Part shown: one piece after another, positions 37,905-48,799 of the stretch
Layout: each line of letters begins with the position of its first letter
How positions within the stretch are numbered: position 1 is the stretch's first letter
The notes under the pieces: model-generated
Databases searched by the model: none
The model's input: only the letters and a program-made list of their open reading frames with translations
What the model was told of the DNA's origin: nothing
DNA from: Neodiprion pinetum
Taxonomy: Eukaryota; Arthropoda; Insecta; Hymenoptera; Diprionidae
NCBI RefSeq assembly: GCF_021155775.2
Contig: NC_060238.1
Span: forward strand, 2,404,001-2,468,000
Length of the DNA stretch: 64,000 bases
Direction: 5' to 3'
Position numbers and translations under genes: made by a program

Positions 37905-39210
37905 GTATATATGCAGTATTTGAAAACTGCAATGCAAATACGATCTTATGCATTACACCTGCATCCGTATATATTAAATCTGAATGACTTTAAACAAACT
38001 TGCGCAGTTCAATCTACTTTCACTGCGCGGTCTCGCAAACGCGTTTTAAGACTTTGTAAGTAGGCTTAAACGCGGTTCTTTTTTCTCCTCACGTCTCGTT
38101 TCTCCCCTTCTCCCTTCGTTCTGAGTTTCGCCAATTTTCTTCACTCACGAACCGAGGGGAAAAATGAATAAAGAATGATGATTTTCAGTTATCGCAGATT
38201 GGTAGAAATTTTTCGATTTGTGAGAGATAAAGTAAAAATTTCAAAAACGTGTGTATTGAATATTGGCGTAAAATTCCTTTTCGCAGTTTTCGTTTCTAAT
38301 TTCTGCAAATCATTTCCATCTGTCTCTCCGCTATTAAGAGTGATGAAAAAAAAAGAAAACTTGAACGAAGTTTTGAAAAATCGCAATTCCCAAAACGGTG
38401 ATTATAATTTTGCATCACAGTTTTGTGCAATTTTCTTAAATCAACAATATAACTCTTAAATTATACGATAAAATTCTTATTTCTAATTTCGTTATTTTAT
38501 TTTTATTTTTCTGTCCATGATACCACGATGCTATGGGCGATAAAAAAAAGAAAATCAGTCCCACAACTGTATTCAAAACTCGAAATTAGCGTCGATCTTT
38601 CGACCAAAAAGAGAAAAAAAAAAAATTCAAACAAACAAATAAATAAATAATAAAACGCACATTGCGCACTGTATAAATTGCACAAATCGATATAATCGTA
38701 AATATCGTACGTAAAGTTAGGTATGTAGAATAAAATGGGGAATAAACAAGTAGGCAAAGCGCAGTGCAGCGTGAACAGATAAAATTCACCGCGTTAATTC
38801 TGACAAGTTAAAATTACGCCGCGGTGGGAAACTTTGCCCCTTGGACTGCCGACTGACTGGTTGGTCATAGAAAATTACATTGATCAACGGGTCCCGGGGA
38901 CAGGTGCATGCGGCAGCGATATATATATATATATATATATACATATATACACATACACATCCGCAAACACGCAAGCGCATGTGTATGCAGGCATAAAGGC
39001 GGAGGGTGATATAGTAGCAGCGCAGCGCAATGCAAACGCATGCAATGCTGCAACTATGACGAAACGTCATATATATATAATGTAATATGTATGTATATAT
39101 AAATATGCATTTATATTTTTATACAGGTGTGCATGTATAATGTTATAATGATGCGGATCAATACACGCGTAAGTCTCACGTACCTGTCCATCGGCATCGC
39201 CATTGCCATC

Positions 39211-39231
39211 GTCGTCGTCGTCGTCGTCGTC
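39211..39231. repeat. GTC trinucleotide microsatellite
   Basis: Seven tandem GTC units preceded by related gcc/atc triplets. Confidence 0.85.
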
Positions 39232-41039
39232 AGGTTTAATATAACGAACGGTATAATTTCCCCGCCGCTTATGAAGCGTTTGCGGTAATTAAAACGTCAC
39301 GGCTTAGCCGGGCTAATAACGCATCGTTCGTGATTTACACACTTGTTAATGATTAATCTTATACCAACTATATATGAAGGATATTATTAAATAAATATTC
39401 GCGCGCGTTGAGATTAAATGCGATCCATATATACACGTATATATATGTGTGTGTACATAAGAGTTTGAAATTAGTGATGATTGGCCGTAGCCGATCGAAA
39501 CGTTGCAACCTTTTAAATAATCAATAAAAAGATTTTCTATATATATACGTATACATTTTTTTTTGTTATATTTTTGCGGCAAAGTTTCTTTTTTTTTTCT
39601 AAATCTATTTTGTTTCATCTCCAAACTGCAACGATTATTTTTTGTCAATCTTATAGTTCTCAATATTCCGATTTTTGTTTTTCCTATTCTTCTTACTTTT
39701 ATTGTACAGAACTGGATCGTTGTCCCGTTGAAGAAAAAAAAATAACACGTTTACTTACGCCAGCTATTGTACAATATTGCTTCCATATCATTAAACATTT
39801 TTCAAATGTACCTGCGCAGCGTCGAATATATTATCGATGAAGAAATAATAATAAGAATAATAACGATAATGAATATCGTTCTCCCTCGTGTCCGACCGTC
39901 TATAATAATGGAGTGTAAAATGCATCGCGTTATAACGTTATATATGGTATTTGAATAATGTAACGTGCATGTGGCTATCGAATGTTTTCCGTATAACAAT
40001 AATACACACGATGCACATTGCAGGCTTGCAGCGATCTAGGTGCCACTTATATACAATGAATATAAACCGTCACGATTCGCTATACATGCATACATATATA
40101 TATATGTGTGTGTGTGTGTGTTTGTGTGTGCGTAATAACATTATTATACAGCAATAATATCGAATGTATGAGGGAGAGAAAGAGAAGAGGAACGAAAAAA
40201 ACGAAAAGGAAAAAAAAAATGGGAATAACGATAGGAGAAGGAGGGATAAAAATCGATTCTAATTAAAGATTTCTAAGTAGAGCAGATAGGAGATAAACTC
40301 CTCCTGCAACCGGCTCGGATTACGCTGCGGATACGCGTTCGCATATAAATTATACGTGTATGTGATATACGTGTCTATACCGACAATGACGATTACAAAG
40401 ATGATGATGCCCGGTGAATTAGGGTCTTCCAGTCATTCGATTCGTACACGTGTGAGTGTCGATGCATGAAACACACGAATATAACCGCAGCGATCAATCT
40501 GCAGGCTTATATGTGCGATTATTAACATATCCGTATCTCGTTGTCCTTATTAATACAGATTTATAATAGTTTAATGTTCTAAATACCGTCTGTTCGATCC
40601 ATCGATCGCTTGTACGTGCGCATATTTAGATCATCGTCAGTCATTTGTAATAGAAACAATTTCTAACTTCAGAGTGTAGAATTTGTCGTTTAACGTCGGT
40701 CTGTGAAGCGATGATAAAATACCGTGAAGAAAAAAAAATAAATAAATAAGTAAAAAACTTTATCCCGAATTCTTTTATCCACGGTGAAAACTGCGTGGAA
40801 AAGCATGTCTGATTATTTTTCTCGCACTGCTGGAAAACTAAATATCATATAGAATCGTGGATGCTTTTCTGCGAAGCTTGGAATAAATTTCAAACACGAG
40901 TGTATGAATAGTAAAGTTGGAAATTTGAAAAAAAGTAAAAGAATCCGATTATCCCGCGCTTGAATATCGCAGCCCTTTTTACCGGCAAACTTGTCTTTAG
41001 ACGCTATCGTAGCGTGGCGCAACTGTCTCTGCTCGTCGA

Positions 41040-41131
41040 ATCGAATGAATGGAATACAAGCCGCTGGTGCAACAGCTGACAGCGTAAAACATCAAGAGTA
41101 GAAGCGTATCACCGTTTGAGGTTCGTTTGAG
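41040..41131 (+). other. Probable 5' UTR exon of the UXT gene
   Basis: A consensus donor (GAG|gtaaag) follows position 41131, and an acceptor (aatttacag) ends at 41455, ten bases before the UXT start codon. Together they define a likely 324-bp 5' UTR intron (41132-41455). The left edge of the exon, meaning the transcription start, is not determined; 41040 is only a placeholder. Inference from splice-site consensus. Confidence 0.4.
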
Positions 41132-41465
41132 GTAAAGAATGGTCGAAATTAGACCGGTTCGAAGGAGTTTTTTAACTTTTTTTCAGCCATTCTCACGAGA
41201 ATAAAATAAATAAATACATAAAAATATTCACCCTTCTAATATTCGATTTTATCATTGTATTTCATTTCTAACCTCGAGTAATTTCGCAAAAACATTTTAT
41301 CATCGAAGACACGAACAGGTGTAAATTTGATTTAAACTGTTTTGGATGACTTCAAACCGAATGAGAAAATTTCCTTAAACTAATCTTCATTTAATTCTTT
41401 GAAGATGATAAAAATCCTAGCCTCCGTTAACTGAACGCAATCAATGAATTTACAGATCGATCGAA

Positions 41466-41900
41466 ATGGATCCATTCATAGCGAAGAAGGTGGTGCAGTT
41501 CGAGACTTACGTGAACGAGGTACTTCGGGAAGATTTGAGAAAATTGGAGTCGAAGCTGAACGAAAAGAATTTGGAGACGGCGGAGTATCTTCAGTTAAAA
41601 TCGACGATATCTACGTTACAATCAATGCCATCCGAGGCAAATAATGGCTTCAAGACTAAACTAGACATCGGAAACAATTTCTACGTCCAAGCAGTGATCG
41701 AGGACAGTTCGATGGTCCTGCTCGACGTTGGTCTCGGTCATTTCGTCGAGTTCACTTTGGACGAAGCCGTCGTCGTGATCAACCTCAGACTCAAACTGCT
41801 GGACAGACAAGTGAAAAACTTACGCGAAGAGAGCGCCAAGACCAAAGCGCACATCAAACTGATATTGATGAGCATAATGGAACTTCAGGGCATGAAGTAA
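41466..41900 (+). CDS. UXT: UXT-type prefoldin-like protein
   Basis: The 144-aa product is an alpha-class prefoldin-like protein matching the UXT (ubiquitously expressed transcript) family, which takes part in the R2TP/prefoldin-like (URI) co-chaperone complex and in transcription cofactor roles. The sequence shows the expected layout. An N-terminal coiled coil (about residues 5-50, with the ETYVNEVLREDLRKLESKL stretch) is followed by a beta-hairpin segment (DIGNNFYVQAVIEDSSMVLLDVGLGHFVEFTLDEA, about 67-103) and a C-terminal coiled coil ending in an ELQGMK tail, close to the ELQGLQ of vertebrate UXT. Length is near the usual ~155. The coding region has no intron. The ATG has a good context (tcgaaATGG) and lies 10 bases after a splice acceptor ending at 41455, so a 5' UTR intron is likely. 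Stop TAA is at 41898. Family assignment is from recalled similarity; the splice structure is inferred. Confidence 0.9.
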   Translation: MDPFIAKKVVQFETYVNEVLREDLRKLESKLNEKNLETAEYLQLKSTISTLQSMPSEANNGFKTKLDIGNNFYVQAVIEDSSMVLLDVGLGHFVEFTLDEAVVVINLRLKLLDRQVKNLREESAKTKAHIKLILMSIMELQGMK

Positions 41901-42064
41901 TGCGTTGAAAAATTAATTAAAAGAGTTTGGCTGAAACTTTGGCGACGGTTCAGCTTTGCAAAAGATTTGAAAGGGAGGTGAATTAACCAGGCAATTGAGT
42001 TTCTTTAGCGTTGTCGAAATCCTTTGAAAATATGGATAACTTGTATCACGAATGTAAATGAATG

Positions 42065-42070
42065 AATAAA
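42065..42070 (+). terminator. Polyadenylation signal of the UXT gene
   Basis: A canonical AATAAA lies 165 bases after the UXT stop codon, followed by T-rich and GT-containing sequence. It is the first such hexamer downstream of the stop and would give a short 3' UTR ending about 420 bases before the decarboxylase start codon. Confidence 0.65.
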
Positions 42071-42509
42071 CTATTTTTCTACTCAAGAATTTCTGTACAA
42101 CGTGTTCGATTTCTCATTTCTATCCAAGTATGGCTGTAACAGAGTAGGAAAGACGGGGAAATAGATTTTCGGTGATAATGTTCGGGGATTTTTAGCCTCG
42201 TTGTTTACAAAACCCTTGAATTATTGCATAACGCGCGATTAAATCTTGGTTCGAATCAATTATCAAGTCCCTGGGCATTAACTGAGGTCGCTTAGTGGTA
42301 CCATTGTTGTCTCGTTGATCGTAATCAGGGGGGATTGTCAACGACGTTGGGGGAGAAGGTTGATAAAAGCCCAGGTAACGCATCCTCCGGGTTAGTGGGT
42401 GAAGCGCGAATATATGAAGCGGCACAGAGGCCTCGAACCTTGCATTTACATTTCTGTCGGATAACCGAGCGGAGAATATCGATAACGCGTTGAACCAAGT
42501 CAACGTAAA
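42071..42509 (+). promoter_or_regulatory. Short UXT-to-decarboxylase intergenic region with decarboxylase promoter and 5' UTR
   Basis: These roughly 440 bases separate the UXT polyadenylation signal from the decarboxylase ATG, so the decarboxylase promoter and 5' UTR must lie here, unless an upstream non-coding exon exists. A TATA-like string (gataaaagc) occurs near 42362, but no initiator is convincing. A 103-codon reverse-strand frame overlaps this stretch; I regard it as chance. Confidence 0.4.
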
Positions 42510-45500
42510 ATGTCTGATTGGGAAAACTCACCGGTTGAAGAAAAGCACAAGTGTTTCTTGACTCAGCTGGCTTCGATCCTAATCGAAAATGTCTTCGACG
42601 GTGTTCGGCGGGACGAGCCTGTCATCCGCTGGAGAGAGCCTGCCCATCTTTCTGAAATCATACCGTTCAACGTTCAGGAGGAACCAAAGTCTCAGGAACT
42701 TATTTTGGAGATGATAAAAAACGTGTACAAGTTCAGCGTTAAGACTGGTCACCCTTATTTCATGAATCAGTTGTTCTCAGGGTGAGAATTGACTGATTAT
42801 CACAAATTAAAACACGGGCAAATTTCTTTCACCCGATCTTTACTTTTGGAACTCTTTTTCATCCTTTCTCTCTTCTATGGAGTAGAATAGAGCAATTTTA
42901 ATTATACCAAGTCGATGAGCCCAGAAGTAGAAAGAATATCCGCAAAGGGTTAATCTTGAGAAGATATCGGACTCCTCTACACTTTCCGTTTATTATCTAT
43001 ACTTCCGAGTCATGGCCTTGGTACAATTAAAACTGCTCCATTTTATTCAATTCTTCTTTCACGCCTTTTTAACTCGCAAACAAACTGTTCCAACGATCTC
43101 TAGATTGGATCCCTACGGTTTAGCTGGTCAATGGTTGACCGACTCGTTGAACGCCTCGATTTACACCTACGAAGTAGCCCCGGTAGTAACGCTGATGGAG
43201 CAGAGCGTGATAAGCGAAATGCTGAAGATGTTTTACAGAGGAAACGAAGACCAGGATTCAGAAGTTTCCGGGGACGGGATGTTCTGTCCTGGAGGATCGT
43301 ATGCCAACGGCACAGCGATCAATTTGGCAAGATTTTGGCTACGGCCTGAGACGAAGGTGAGTTTGACGAACGACGGAAGCCTGCCATACGAATAGCAACG
43401 ACTGTCTTTTCAGAACTGCGGAATTGCCGGACTGCAGCTGGTAATATTCACTTCGGAAGATGCCCACTACTCCATTCTCAAATGGTCGAACATGTGTGGC
43501 ATCGGCGAAAAGAATGTTGTCCTCGTGGCGACGGATGAGCTCGGAAGAATGGACGTCGACGACTTGGAGGCAAACGTTTTGAAAGAAAAGGAAAGAGGAA
43601 AAACTGTTTTCATGGTCTCCGCCACAGCAGGTCAGTGGAGTTTCGAAATACCTCAGAGTCAATGGCATGTATGAAAAAGAGAACTGAATTATGATTTGGG
43701 CCTGTTCGCTTTGGATTAGCTTCTTAAATTTTCTCCTCCCTGTCGTTTAAGCATCTAATTTTAAATTGACTTTCATTCCACTTTCAGGAACGACAGTTCT
43801 GGGAGCGATTGATCGGCTGGACGAGATTGCAGACATTTGTGAAAAACACAGCATGTGGTTGCACGTCGACGCAGCTTGGGGCGGAGGTCTGATATTCAGC
43901 CGAGTCCATAGAACGCTGCTGAAATCGATTCACAGAGCGGATTCGATTACCTTCAATCCTCACAAATTGTTGGCGGTGCCTCAGCAGTGCTCTTTACTAC
44001 TGACTAGACACAGCGGAATATTCGAAGCGGCCCATTCGAGAAAAGCATCCTACCTCTTTCAGCGGGATAAATTTTATCCGACGAATCTAGATGTCGGAGA
44101 TAAGTACATGCAATGCGGAAGGAGAGCGGACGTTATTAAATTCTGGATAATGTGGCAGGCTAAGGTAACTTTCAAGATTTCTTGCACCTACAAGTTAGAC
44201 AGTCTGATCAGGAAATTTACTTGCAAATAAGAAATGGAACGAGGAGAAATATTAAAGAAGAAGAAACAGTTCAGACTTTAATCAAAAACTTCCAGAGCGC
44301 CTTGAGATATTTGCTCGCAGGCATAAAGAACTCGTCTCTCTTTCAAGTCTTTCGCTCTCACATGACCACTTTTATGCAGATGCACAAAACTAGCTTCTGA
44401 TGCATTTTTCACCCCACGCAAGCGACTTCCCTTAACTTTGCATCTTGTGGTCCTACTGGGTACTCAAGCCGCCATCGAGGCGCACCCTGTTCAAGCCCAA
44501 GGGCCTCTGTGTCGCATGATTTGTTTCAAGTGTTTACTGCAGTATACTCATGCATACATTAGCGATCCCCCTATGCACACCTGTCATCTCACAACCTTTC
44601 GAGGCGTACAAAAGGAGTTTCAGGCTTCTTTAAGGCTCCGAGAAGACTTTAAAACGTCATCTTAATACCCCTGGCTGCGTCGATTATGGACTCTAAATGA
44701 GGAGGGATGTTACAGCGTGAAAAATAACGACAACAAGTACTTGAGTAGCTAATCACGGAGGGGGAAGATTGTCATACCGATAAACATGAAGGGAGAATCT
44801 CCAAGGTTTTTGGCACCCGAGGTCTGAAAGTGTCTGGAAAATTTGTCCGCAATGACTTGAGATAATTGCCGAACCATCGACGATTGATTTTCAACTGAAT
44901 AATAAATCAATGCGCTGTTTTCTTTGCAAGGTTAAAATCATCTTGTGATTTTCAGTATTCAAGCGACGGAGTGATTTTTTATTCACAATTATGAATGTTT
45001 GCAAGCAAAGACTGAAGGCTAGCTTAGCGCCAGTCAGGCATAGTTTGGGCCTGCGACGATAAAATCATGTAAATAAAGAATTCACAACGATGAAAATAAT
45101 TCACAGGGAACTTCAGGCTTCGAGAAGCACGTCGATCACCTAATGTCGCTGTCCAGGCATATGAAGGAGGAAATCGAAAGGCGCGACGGGTTCGAACTCG
45201 TGACCAAACCTTCGTTCGTAAACGTTTGCTTCTGGTACGTTCCGCCGTTTCTTAGGGACGCTAAAGAAACTCATAACTACAACGAACGATTGCACAAGGC
45301 AAGTATGATACTCGAGTATCGACAGACCGAGAAAAATCTCCAAGGCTTACGTTACTAGAGGCGCTGAGCACAAAGAATTAAATTCGCAGACACTTTTAGA
45401 TACAATGATGCATCACTCCTTGTAAAAGAGGTGATGGTGAAAATATTGTTTTGTAAAAAATCGCTTCAAGATTCCTCATAACTATAACAACGAATCGTTT

Positions 45501-47001
45501 CATTCGTGCGGAGAAACTCTCGATTTTGAAATTCTTTATTTTGGTCTGTTCGATGCACAGAATTTGAAGATAAAGTTTACTTGTATACATACATATACCT
45601 ATGGATTAATAATCTATTATTTTACGGTAAAATCGATTTCACACAACCGTGAATCAATTTTAAACATCGTACGATAAAGTGGCTGATAAATTTTCGAATA
45701 AACGGTACATAATAGAAATTTTTCCGCGATAGAATTTAGTAAAATCCTAGCCACGGTCTTATTCGAAAATTTTTCCGAATAATCGGATAAAAATATTGTC
45801 TCTGTATTGTTTAAAATTGATTGTTATGCTCACATTTTTCACGGGATGAGTTGGCAAAAGTCGGTCGGCGTTCGTCGAAGATTTTTCTAGACGGAATTGC
45901 GATTTGATCAAACGGTCATCTCCGTGTTCTTCTCGCCGTTGAAAATGCACTAATAATCGCTAATGTATAATATGTTTGTAAAATTTTCGTACAAACTCAC
46001 TTTGCGTACTCTTTTTCAGAGATTATTCACAGTTTTTTGAAAAACTTTTCATCGCCGTCCATTCGGATAATGAATTTCAAACTAATAACGGTTCAGCGAT
46101 CGTCATTTGTTATTTGAATTTTACGCCTAGCGGATTTTTGCCGTACTAACAAACTTTCGTTCCGCCGGCTTATCGGCAGCGAGGAAGACTGTGATTATTT
46201 ACCGACCGAATGACAAATTTTTCGGTTAATATTATCATACTTCGGTCGCTTTATTCACTGAAGGAATATTTTATTAATCTTCGGTACGCTACCAACAAAT
46301 GACTTATTTTCATTACACTTCGTGTATAATGAAACTTATTCTTACCGTCGTGCGGTTCTGAATATTTCTCGTCCTCTTTGTTACCTATTACATACACGTA
46401 TATATATTATAATACTTATTACCGCCAGCTTTTCCATCAATCAAATAGTTTGGACATTCTGAAAGGTCAGCTTGTAAAATTTATTAGCTTGTCCTCTGCA
46501 TTGCGAAATAAGCAACATAAATTTTACCACCGTTGAGCCAGATATCGGGCTATTTATTCATTAGACAGGGAGGAGGTAAAAATTAAAAGAATAAATCAAG
46601 CAGAAGTGTAGGTGGAAAATTGAAATACAAGATTGAAATAAAAAAAAAAGGCAGCATCGTTTTCTGCACGTTTCTTTTTCCGATTTCCGTTTCACATTGC
46701 TTCGTCACTCCAGGTTTAATTTGTTGGTTTGAATCGTTTTTCAATTTGAAGCAAAAAAAAAAAAAAAAACATCCCCTCCTTCGATATCTAAATATTGTTT
46801 TTTACCATTTCACGTGACATGCAAAAGGTGGCACCGAAGATGAAGGAAATAATGACGAAACGCGGGAGTTTGATGATCAGCTATCAACCACTACGTCAGA
46901 AGCCAAATTTCTTTCGTTTCGTTGTACAAAATTCTGGTGTCTTGGGAAGCGACGTAATTTATGTACTCGAAGAACTGGAAAGGATCGGCAAAAATTTGTG
47001 A
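42510..47001 (+). CDS. PLP-dependent acidic amino acid decarboxylase (cysteine sulfinate / aspartate 1-decarboxylase type)
   Basis: Six exons (42510-42781, 43104-43356, 43414-43630, 43788-44164, 45107-45298, 46828-47001) join in phase to a 494-aa protein, the usual length for group II PLP decarboxylases related to GAD. The family makes taurine precursors (CSAD) or beta-alanine (insect ADC, Drosophila black), in the cytosol. Visible landmarks: the LFSGLDPYGLAGQW region around residue 91, the CPGGSYANG phosphate-binding segment at 152-160, the cofactor-stacking His193 in EDAHYS, Asp275 of HVDAAWGG which contacts the pyridine nitrogen, and the Schiff-base Lys307 in FNPHK. All catalytic residues are present, so the enzyme should be active. 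Introns 1-4 are GT-AG. Intron 5 begins with GC (AAG|gcaagt after 45298), supported by family alignment of LHK|VAPKMKE across the junction. Whether the substrate is cysteine sulfinate or aspartate I cannot settle; GAD itself is less likely. The ATG is the first in the exon and gives a natural N-terminus. Confidence 0.93.
45299..46827 (+). other. GC-AG intron of the decarboxylase gene
   Basis: This 1.5-kb intron has a donor reading AAG|gcaagt, which matches the strong consensus for the minority GC-AG class, and an acceptor reading gcaaaag|G with a T-rich stretch about 25-40 bases upstream. No GT donor near 45298 keeps both the reading frame and the family alignment: the frame read onward meets a stop at 45357. 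The intron holds short AT-rich sequence and poly-A tracts and no other gene. Confidence 0.8.
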
Positions 47002-47126
47002 AGTCATATATACCAAAAATCTTCACAATTTTCTGATTCCAAATCAGTTCCATACACAGCCACGTAACTGGCCTTATAACGAGAGACGAGCGCATTGCGT
47101 AGTCACGCATGTAGATTTGTTAAAAT

Positions 47127-47132
47127 AATAAA
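47127..47132 (+). terminator. Polyadenylation signal of the decarboxylase gene
   Basis: A canonical AATAAA lies 126 bases after the TGA stop. It gives a short 3' UTR that ends well before the tandem-repeat array starting near 47833. Confidence 0.6.
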
Positions 47133-47832
47133 CGAATTGATATATTCAAACTGTTTGCGATCAAACTTAATTACATACCTTTTAACCTTTCCCTTTCTGA
47201 ATAATTCACGCTTAGCTATTAATAAAATACCTTTTTTTTTTTTATTCGTGGCTTGATTCTAATTTTTTTCTAGTACGCGAAATACCTAATTTTCGTCACT
47301 CTAAATTCACTATGTATCACATGCCCTTATGTACACAGATCTATGTACAACGTCTCGGATACATATTCATAACTCGACTACGTCGATACGAATAGTTCCA
47401 CGAATAGACGGGCAGCGGCACGCAATTGAAGCACTAAATCCTCACGAGCTGTAAAATTTCAATATGTATATGGAATAAGGATCGATATGTTACTTTTCTG
47501 AATACTTTAATTTTCGCTCACTTGCGCATGCATCAGTGACGAGTTTAAGGTTTCGTCAAAGCTTTCCGGTATTTGATATCTCGAAAAATGCGTTTTCGAC
47601 GTTTTTTTAAGGACTACGAGAACTCGGGAAGAGAAGGTGCTGAAAAGCTTGAACAACGCTCAAAACGTAGGTCAAGGATTGAGCTAGATTTCAAGCTTCA
47701 TTGTAATTACCCAACAACTTACGCTTCGGTGTGACAGCTTGTAAAAGAGAGCTTATAACGTTGTTGTGAGTGATCTCTCCGACTAACGTACGATTTTAAT
47801 TTTGGAATGGTAAACAGCACGGAGAGTTGTAA
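47133..47832. other. Intergenic stretch downstream of the decarboxylase
   Basis: No coding region is seen here. The last 200 bases already contain diverged pieces of the ~145-bp repeat that follows (aaaagcttgaac near 47641, and ttgagctagatttcaagctt near 47680), so the array probably decays into this flank. Confidence 0.4.
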
Positions 47833-48535
47833 TAAAGCTCAAAAGACAGTCCAAACTTTGGATTTCACTTTGAGCTTTCATCGAACACAGCAAGAAACCC
47901 TGGAACGAGTTTGGTCCGAAATTGAAGTTCAAATTTCAAATAATTGGATACATTTCGAAAGCGAATTCAGGTTCCTTATCAAAAGCTCGACGCCCAAACC
48001 TTGAACCTCGCTCTGCGCTTTCACCGAACGTTTCAAGGATATTTAAATCGAGTTTAGTCCGAATTTGAAACTCGATTACCAAAGAAGCGTAAAAACATTT
48101 CTACAATGACTTCGGAATCCAACTCAAAAGCTCGAAGTTCATACCTTGAAGTTCACTTCAAGCTTTTATCGAACATACCAAATATCCCTACAAAAAGTTT
48201 TCCCCGAAGTTGAAATTCTATTGTCAATACTGAATTCGGATTCCAGGTAAAAAGCTCAAAGTCCAAATCTTGAGTCTCACTTTGAGCTTTCGTCGAACGC
48301 TTCAAGGATCCCTAAAACGAGTCTGACCCGAAGTTGAAGCTCGATTTCCAAACAACCGGAGACTTTTCGACATCAAATTCGAGTCCTCCGCCAAAAGCTC
48401 GTAGCCCAAACTTTGAACTTCACTTTGAGCTTTCATCTGACGCATTAAGAATCCCTAAAACGAGTCTGACCTGAAGTTGAATCTCGATTTCCAAACAACT
48501 GTGAACTTTTCGATAGCAATTTCGGGATCCGCGTC
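47833..48535. repeat. Tandem repeat array, unit about 145 bp, about five copies
   Basis: The motif aaaagctc recurs at about 47833, 47981, 48126, 48249, 48393 and (as aaaagttc) 48535, giving spacings of 148, 145, 123, 144 and 142 bases. Within units, the order CAAAs-TTTGAA, cactttgagctttc, cgaacg, ccctaaaacgag, gaagttgaa and tcgatttccaaa is kept. Several units carry an internal inverted repeat (AAAGCTCAAAGT against ACTTTGAGCTTT), so a single unit can fold into a hairpin. Copies are visibly diverged. A 65-codon frame running through one unit is not conserved between units and is not called. Confidence 0.85.
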
Positions 48536-48599
48536 AAAAGTTCGAAAAGCTTTACCTCCGACTATCGGAAAAAAACGCCGCATCCGGCGAGCTTTGCGA

Positions 48600-48799
48600 C
48601 TCGGTAATCAAATCGAGGAATGCTAACGCGGTTGTAGCGCCAGCACGGCATGACAGCTGGGAGTGAGAGACCCGGCTAATCCTGAATCAAATGACAGCCG
48701 ACGGGGAAGCCGTACATCGGAGCTTGCGAGTCGCTGGGGTCGCACTCGCGGACAGTGTCCAGTTAAGCCTTAGTGCGCGGGGTGGTTGTCCGCCCTTAG
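48600..48799 (+). promoter_or_regulatory. GC-rich island with candidate first exon upstream of the elongase
   Basis: Sequence here is markedly GC- and CpG-rich compared with both flanks, and it ends in a strong donor (TTAG|gtaagg after 48799). This is the profile of a promoter plus first exon. It could drive the elongase, whose coding begins 6.3 kb downstream after an obvious splice acceptor, or the separate candidate gene starting with ATG at 48691, or both. Confidence 0.45.

Larger units (their letters stand above)
37448..41039. other. AT-rich non-coding stretch before the UXT gene
   Basis: No exon supported. It holds poly-G at 37684-37696, TA microsatellites at 37861-37901 and 38920-38940, a GTC run at 39211-39231, and TG repeats near 40105-40130. 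Further left it merges with the A-rich block. Confidence 0.35.

Noticed and set aside
44182..44665. Two short frames in the fourth decarboxylase intron
   Set aside because: They lie between well-supported exons and break the family alignment; intronic.
47807..48004. 65-codon frame within the tandem array
   Set aside because: Not preserved in the other repeat units, so not under coding selection.
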